From contig SIJG01000058.1 of NCBI GenBank assembly GCA_023374025.1, positions 249,744-313,743 of the forward strand: a stretch of 64,000 nt of DNA, given 5' to 3'. Of the stretch, positions 62,901 to 64,000 are shown one piece after another (the first letter of the stretch is position 1; the number at the start of each line of letters is the position of its first letter). The notes beneath the pieces are model-generated. The model ran no database searches and had not been told where the DNA came from. It saw only the letters and a list, made by a program, of their open reading frames with translations. The stretch comes from Heterodera schachtii (lineage: Eukaryota > Nematoda > Chromadorea > Rhabditida > Heteroderidae). The translations under genes and the position numbers were made by a program.

Positions 62901-63153
62901 TGCTTCTTCACCAGTGACTTTTCGCATTCACTTTCCGTCGTCTTCTCAGCTTGACTTCGTTGTGCCATTTAATCTGACCAACGAAGTGACTGGGGAGAAA
63001 TTGACACTTGAAGAATATGGCACAGATGTTTTGCTCATGCGTTGTCCGATTGGATGGGATGAGATAAAATGGCAAAATGCGAAGGATGAAATGTTTGATC
63101 GAACGAACCCAATTGACATTGAGATCGAAGATGGCGGATACGACGACGGGTGA
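56908..63153 (+). CDS. Gene B: membrane-anchored F-box-like protein, five exons, one internal stop
   Basis: Exons 56908-56924, 57107-57205, 57265-57546, 62422-62836 and 62890-63153 all have GT..AG borders and sum to 1077 nt, 359 codons with the TGA at 63151. Residues 9-26 (DVCFLVLIICTSIIWFFF) form one membrane segment, followed by a basic stretch, KKRRRLRKK, at 30-38. Residues 42-85 are F-box-like (CGDCWLEVFDFLAPSQLGLE). The C-terminal region has YIDQNVVAFLH, DGQAVAKWLLTP and MRCPIGWDEIKW, ending IEDGGYDDG. I recall this family as expanded in cyst nematodes; F-box proteins usually recruit substrates to SCF ubiquitin ligases, but that role is inferred here. Codon 117 is TAA (57497-57499) where the frame otherwise runs on in family-like sequence. 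Intron 3 contains a 4.8-kb retrotransposon. The gene may be a recent pseudogene, or the stop a sequence error. Confidence 0.8.
57563..57799 (+). repeat. 5' LTR
   Basis: A TATA-like TATTTAAAAG at 57645-57654 and AATAAA at 57762-57767 could serve as promoter and polyadenylation signals, by position. Confidence 0.95.
57806..57821 (+). promoter_or_regulatory. Primer binding site, probably tRNA-Ser
   Basis: TGGCGCAGTCAGCAG starts 6 nt after the 5' LTR. TGGCGCAGTC is complementary to the 3' end CCA-tailed ...GACTGCG of animal tRNA-Ser genes as I recall them. Confidence 0.65.
58099..60816 (+). CDS. Retrotransposon Gag-Pol, part 1: Gag, protease, RT, RNase H
   Basis: 905 codons from ATG 58099 to TGA 60814-60816. 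Gag occupies about residues 1-205 and is followed by two CCHC zinc knuckles, C209-C222 (CHRCGRNGHWASEC) and C229-C242 (CRKCGRIGHWAVAC). The aspartic protease has LDSGADVSLV with D314. Reverse transcriptase has LDLKEAYLQLPLDD, RMPYGVASAPAIFQQ and the catalytic YLDD at 598-601. RNase H starts near LATDASDYGIGAVL (D747) and includes TDHEPL. Gag and Pol are in one frame without a shift. The stop falls between RNase H and integrase; the same frame continues at once in the next entry. All catalytic residues that I can check are present. Confidence 0.96.
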   Translation: MAEPKAKAGKGPGPYTAEMAWKIWEERFEFFIKLRAVTDAETKKLLFFTEIGPIYEELRQMALPDDVRDMPLDEIKALMRDQYGETKTVAAKRHELFAAKQTAGQTIRDYAIKLRTLIANAEWHRDSVNMCLTALFINGLADDSIRAELIKKGDNALKFKDAIETAVLLEQSSLDAQRIGGHGPREMVAKVSSQRKEKKTGGTKTPGQCHRCGRNGHWASECPSKNTECRKCGRIGHWAVACKAKQSTSSDAAKGRQGSSYYKGKPVHQISAQRRDSSTDVASVVKPKQVKSLTAPPAFVQLQLQKEKADFELDSGADVSLVSEDDWIANGEPKLSTCSGLHAYGGKPINVLGFFESKVKYLGRETTTDLYVVKDKAKNLCGRDLIKKLQIDLNKAFGIGMVQQIRDTKSGSKLDEVLQNHAEVFSEGLGRCTRHIALKFKTDVQPKRCKPRPVPFALRPEVEKVLNQWEKEGVLEPVATSDWATPLVIVPKPGNKIRLCCDYKVTVNPCLDIHQYPLPRPEELFSALNNGDKFSKLDLKEAYLQLPLDDQAKECLTICTHKGLYRFSRMPYGVASAPAIFQQVMEEILCGIDGVAVYLDDIVVTATNNAEHLKRLDAVLQRLQKAGLRVKKEKCSFMQESIVYLGHIIDRQGIRTSPEKVEAIRKMPAPENLKELQSFLGMVGYYGKFIPSLATVSEPLNELRRTEKEWHWGKEQQKAFGEIKEMLASNDILVHFDPEKPLFLATDASDYGIGAVLFHKDAKTGKVGVIAYASKTLSSSERKYAQIEKEGRGVIFGVEKFNQYLYGRKFTLQTDHEPLKRIFGPKGQMPVVAARRLHRWSLILMNYEFDIEYCSTNNFGHADGLSRLPAPEVDKICKESFDIGEIQKECQNALPITANGIANEL
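60817..62121 (+). CDS. Retrotransposon Pol, part 2: integrase
   Basis: In the same frame as part 1, open from the codon after the TGA to the TGA at 62119-62121. The first ATG is at 60838 (427 codons). Counted from there: the H2C2 zinc domain with H57, H60, C90, C93; the DD35E core with D121 (LHIDFCGPF), D175 (VSDNGPQF) and E211 (SNGEAERFVQTF); a GPY/F-like region; and an acidic Ser/Glu-rich then basic tail (RRSGRERKPRTI). The catalytic triad and its spacing are intact. It would need readthrough of the TGA, or a copy elsewhere without the stop, to be made as Gag-Pol. Confidence 0.95.
   Translation, partial: KDPTLKKVKNFTEQGWPTNKQIDAEIRPFYVVRDEIETQNGCLMLGIRTIIPAKFRGEILKLIHETHPGIVRMKSLARQKVWWPGIDKDIEAIRKQCKICQTNASEMRKVPLHPWEVPEMPWQRLHIDFCGPFLGKMWLIVVDAKTKWPEVIMMAKTSTEATIWAIRNLLWTHGIPLQIVSDNGPQFTSKEFAKFCEERGITHTLTAPYHPQSNGEAERFVQTFKKGMLLNKKVKNWENELAKNQFLLKYRITPHSATGQTPAKMMFNRELRTKLDLVQPVFNPKKREEKEEKQKVVGNYRDRVKKNFDRGTWKRTFDIGQKIFARNFRDGTKWMEGEIVRQISPSLFLVRTKRGIWKRHLDQLNSNETETDSESAETDSNSSLAEQAEMDADGGNQPDINAQDEPQNVPTNDQCEPRRSGRERKPRTIFDPSR
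62133..62146 (+). promoter_or_regulatory. Polypurine tract
   Basis: GGTGGGGAGGAGA lies directly before the 3' LTR, the expected place for plus-strand priming. Confidence 0.85.
62147..62384 (+). repeat. 3' LTR
   Basis: Identical to the 5' LTR except for one extra base in the CATTATTG/CATTTTG region (about 62285). Confidence 0.95.
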
Positions 63154-63687
63154 ACAAAACAATTTTAAAATGATCAATGTTTTTATGAGTCCAATCACCA
63201 ATTTTGCTTAGACTTTGGGCTTTCAAATTTACCAAAAATGTACGGTTAATAATGGAAAGAATTATGGTAAAAAAACAAACAAACAAAAAATGATGGTTAA
63301 GTAGTTATTAGTTGGTTGGACTCATAATTTGTTGAATTGGCTTAAAGTTCAATATAATCATCGTTTCTTTTCAGTCTTCTTCTCGACGCCGCTTCTCCCG
63401 GGCCGAGTGATCACTGATCAGCAACAGAAATGAATTATTTAATTAATTGGTGCGATTATGTGACCGAAATGATATGGGGCACTTTGCCATTTCAATATTG
63501 TATTGTGTCCAATTTGTTTGTTTGTATGTATCTATTTGACCTTTGCTCTTGCTCGCAAATGCGTCCATTTCCATTGTATTTTTTTATTTGTTATGTCAAA
63601 TTCATTGTGAATGAATTAATCGTTGATAAATGGCTAATAATAAAACGGTAAAAGTTGGGCATATTCGCGGCCCAACCCAAGTCAAAA
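63154..63687 (+). other. 3' flank of gene B
   Basis: Duplicated in inverted orientation at 51755-52440. It includes CTTTTCAG before TCTTCTTCTCGACG at about 63374, a possible acceptor, so a spliced 3' UTR is conceivable. The 73-codon frame at 63430 is hydrophobic with no motif and is not called. Confidence 0.5.
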
Positions 63688-64000
63688 TGAATCGACGACC
63701 GTAAGAAATTATAATCAAATAAAATTTTCATTTATTCCAATCCGTTTTTACGCATTTCAATTATTTGTCAATTAGCCTTCCATTTTTTTTCAAAAAAAAA
63801 TTCCTCATTCATTCAAATGCCTTTGAGCTCGTCGATGTGTGCTTCATTTGGATATTGGAGCACCAAATTCCTGAAAAAAAGCAACAAATTAAAATTCATT
63901 TCGTAAAATTTAAAAATACCGTATTCCTAAACAAAAATTCACCGTATTTTTTTCGTTTTTAGTAAATTCGCTAATTAAAATATATAATTTCTCTGATTCC
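63688..64000 (+). other. Possible first exon of a further gene, then unassigned sequence
   Basis: ATGAATCGACGACC followed by GTAAGA (63688-63701) has the layout of gene B's tiny first exon (short ATG exon ending at a donor). No clear second exon is visible before the window ends. Confidence 0.2.

Noticed and set aside
1..64000. CRISPR arrays, prokaryotic operons or defence islands
   Set aside because: No regularly spaced repeats with unique spacers. Gene structure is eukaryotic with spliceosomal introns.

Overview
The window is nuclear DNA of a multicellular eukaryote, most likely a nematode. The genes have very short GT..AG introns (48 to 64 nt once insertions are removed), and transposons are dense. 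The only recognisable host genes are an F-box-like family whose sequence pattern I recall from plant-parasitic cyst nematodes (Globodera/Heterodera). That assignment is from memory and was not searched.

Layout. Positions 1 to about 49,000 are extremely AT-rich and have no confident host gene. They hold two decayed Ty3/Gypsy-like pol fragments on the minus strand (1-1260 and 12106-13500), several inverted-repeat DNA elements (3046-3193, 33871-34049, 41425-42206), a GC-rich minisatellite with a tRNA-like pseudogene between 35-bp direct repeats (25208-26643), a CT-rich minisatellite (35337-35660), a 590-bp dispersed repeat (20561 and 43857), and scattered short islands of higher GC that look like isolated exons. 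Positions 49,000 to 64,000 have ordinary base composition and hold a possible multi-exon gene (49660-51380) and a cluster of three F-box-like paralogues: C (minus, only the last exon left, 52441-52715), A (plus, 52843-55456, frameshifted) and B (plus, 56908-63153).

The best-supported observation is in gene B. Its five exons join in frame to 358 codons and predict a short membrane anchor, a basic stretch, an F-box-like segment and a long C-terminal region. One codon (117) is a stop. Its third intron, originally 48 nt, carries a complete 4.8-kb Ty3/Gypsy retrotransposon with nearly identical LTRs and a 5-bp target duplication (ATAAG). The homologous intron of gene A (64 nt without insertion) carries a different, nested pair of DNA transposons. 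The last exon and 3' flank of gene B also exist as an inverted copy (gene C region, 51.75-52.72 kb), itself broken by a hAT-like MITE. The right part therefore looks like a young, rearranging, transposon-rich gene family. The left part looks like an old, AT-drifted repeat compartment.
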